Source: Engraulis encrasicolus
Taxonomy: Eukaryota > Chordata > Actinopteri > Clupeiformes > Engraulidae
DNA length: 64,000 bases
Direction of reading: 5' to 3'
Assembly (NCBI RefSeq): GCF_034702125.1
Contig: NC_085880.1
Span: 43,143,885-43,207,884 of the forward strand
The position numbers were made by a program, and so were the translations under genes. This document shows positions 61,791 through 64,000 of the stretch, piece after piece (the first letter of the stretch is position 1; every line of letters starts with the position of its first letter). The notes under the pieces were generated by a model. It searched no databases. It saw only the letters and a program-made list of their open reading frames with translations, and had not been told where the DNA came from.

Positions 61791-63102
61791 TTTACATGAA
61801 TAGGCCATACAGTGTGAGCGGATCTTGGTTCCATAATCTCCAGGATACCGCTACTACACCAGCTGATGTAACACCTCCTCCTGCAGTCTCCCAGGCCGAC
61901 ATTGTATCTCGCCAACATCCTCAGACCGAGAGGAACCGTCTTGCATGTCAGCGGCAATGTTTACGCTACAATTAAATGGCCGAGCTACAACAACCGGACT
62001 TTATATCAAGATTGGCCACAACCCAGAATCTATCAAAGGCTGTAACGACTGCCAAGCGAGCAGTCAAGCTTTTCACACAAAGGGGGAGACACCAGTGACG
62101 CTCACTCAAAACAATCCTGATGTAAAACAATAATTTTTAAAGGGAGTCAACACTCATTGCCACAACAAACTTCAAACCTACTCAACCATAATTTCCCATA
62201 TTAGAAAAGCTTGCAGATGTATACAATTGTGAATATGACCTGAAAAAACATCAGTGACATAACACAAAAGCTTGATCGTTTGTACAATCTTAACACTGCA
62301 TGCTCAAAAAGTCAGTTTAATATTATTATTCAGCAGGCAGTAGAGTGATGAAAAGTAGGCGAAATGCAACGATAAGTGAAAGATAAAATAAAAACTCAAA
62401 TATCTTGGAGGATGGGAATCTAATGTAAATCGAATCCATTATTAACCACAATGAGTGCACAATAGCACAGATATTTTAGTCAGGCTACAGCAAAAATGAA
62501 ATGGATCATCCAGATTGTAGTAGCCAGGAGCCTAAACAGTATGTACCGTCTGCTGCTGTGACCCCCCCCCTCTTTTTAACTTCATTTATTGCCATTTTCA
62601 ATCTTTTTCTTCTTTTTATGATGCCAATACTGCAATACTTCTGTGTTTTTTAAGCCATTGTACTGTATTTATTAGACAGAAATATCTCTATTGTATTATT
62701 CTCTGTTACTGCTGCAACACATGCATTTCCCTACTGTGGGATAATAAAGGGCATACTTACTTACTGTTACTAGGGAGTGGGATGAAAGCAGCTCCATGGT
62801 TTTACAAGAGTATAGTTTAATACTAAACATGGTGAAAACAAACTTTGCTGTAGGGCTGCACAATTAATGGAAAATTATCGAAAATCGTGATATAATGGTG
62901 ATAATGAAATCGTGATTTCAATCTGGATTTAATCGTGGCAATACTGACCTACCTTCGAGAGCCTCCTTTCGAGAGCCTCCTTTAAGACAGAACAAATATA
63001 TGACAGGCTGGTGTTTCTGGCCAGAAATCTGTTCACCTAAGTTTCATGCTATTGCCTTTTACATAATTATTGCAATTCATTTTATTTTGCTCATGCCGTA
63101 TA
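61791..63102. other. Spacer before the Tc1 element
   Basis: AT-rich. Includes a probable retroelement 3' end near 62,570-62,755 (ccccccccctctttttaactt … gggataataaagggcatact) and MITE-like gggctgcacaattaatgg at about 62,853. No coding exon recognised. Confidence 0.4.
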
Positions 63103-63104
63103 TA

Positions 63105-64000
<896 letters not shown>

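Overview
The window is ray-finned fish (teleost) nuclear DNA. Vertebrate-type split genes with GT-AG introns are spread through dense (CA)n, (TG)n and (AG)n microsatellites, tRNA-derived SINEs, hAT-, Tc1-, piggyBac- and PIF/Harbinger-type elements with visible target-site duplications (TSDs), and L2- and L1-type LINEs. No viral, plasmid or prokaryotic content was seen.

Layout. (1) 1-18,840, + strand: all but the first coding exon of a CILK1 (ICK) ciliary kinase gene. Thirteen exons join in phase from 632 to a stop at 17,998 and encode about 619 residues; the glycine-loop exon lies left of the window. (2) 19,273-24,320: a small hAT-like MITE split by a 4.86-kb element with about 645-bp terminal inverted repeats and a decayed coding interior. 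(3) 25,200-44,300: a tandem duplication carrying two intact alpha-class glutathione S-transferase genes (25,625-30,234 and 33,913-37,511), each of six coding exons and 225 residues, about 92% identical. Differences between the units serve as natural empty-site controls for several mobile-element insertions. (4) 44,315-44,996, - strand: a TMEM14A-like small membrane protein gene. (5) 45,000-51,063: no recognisable coding sequence, but a 1.1-kb foldback element with arms derived from a Tc1 transposon. (6) 51,064-56,259, - strand: the last two coding exons of an AGPAT5-type acyltransferase, with a 5'-truncated L2-type LINE in the intron between them. (7) 56,300-64,000: repeats and MITEs, ending inside a Tc1 transposon whose transposase frame is open to the window edge.

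CILK1, GSTA and TMEM14A are also neighbours on human chromosome 6p12. That order supports the kinase call (CILK1 rather than its paralogue MAK) and the TMEM14A call. The genes do not form a pathway: ciliary kinase, glutathione conjugation, mitochondrial/ER membrane protein and lysophospholipid acylation.

Most unusual points: the long-inverted-repeat element; a family of foldback retroelements carrying a hammerhead-ribozyme-like core, inserted independently in each GST copy; sevenfold tandem amplification of a CILK1 exon end with its splice donor; and GST introns with (CA)n near the 5' end and (TG)n running into the 3' splice site.
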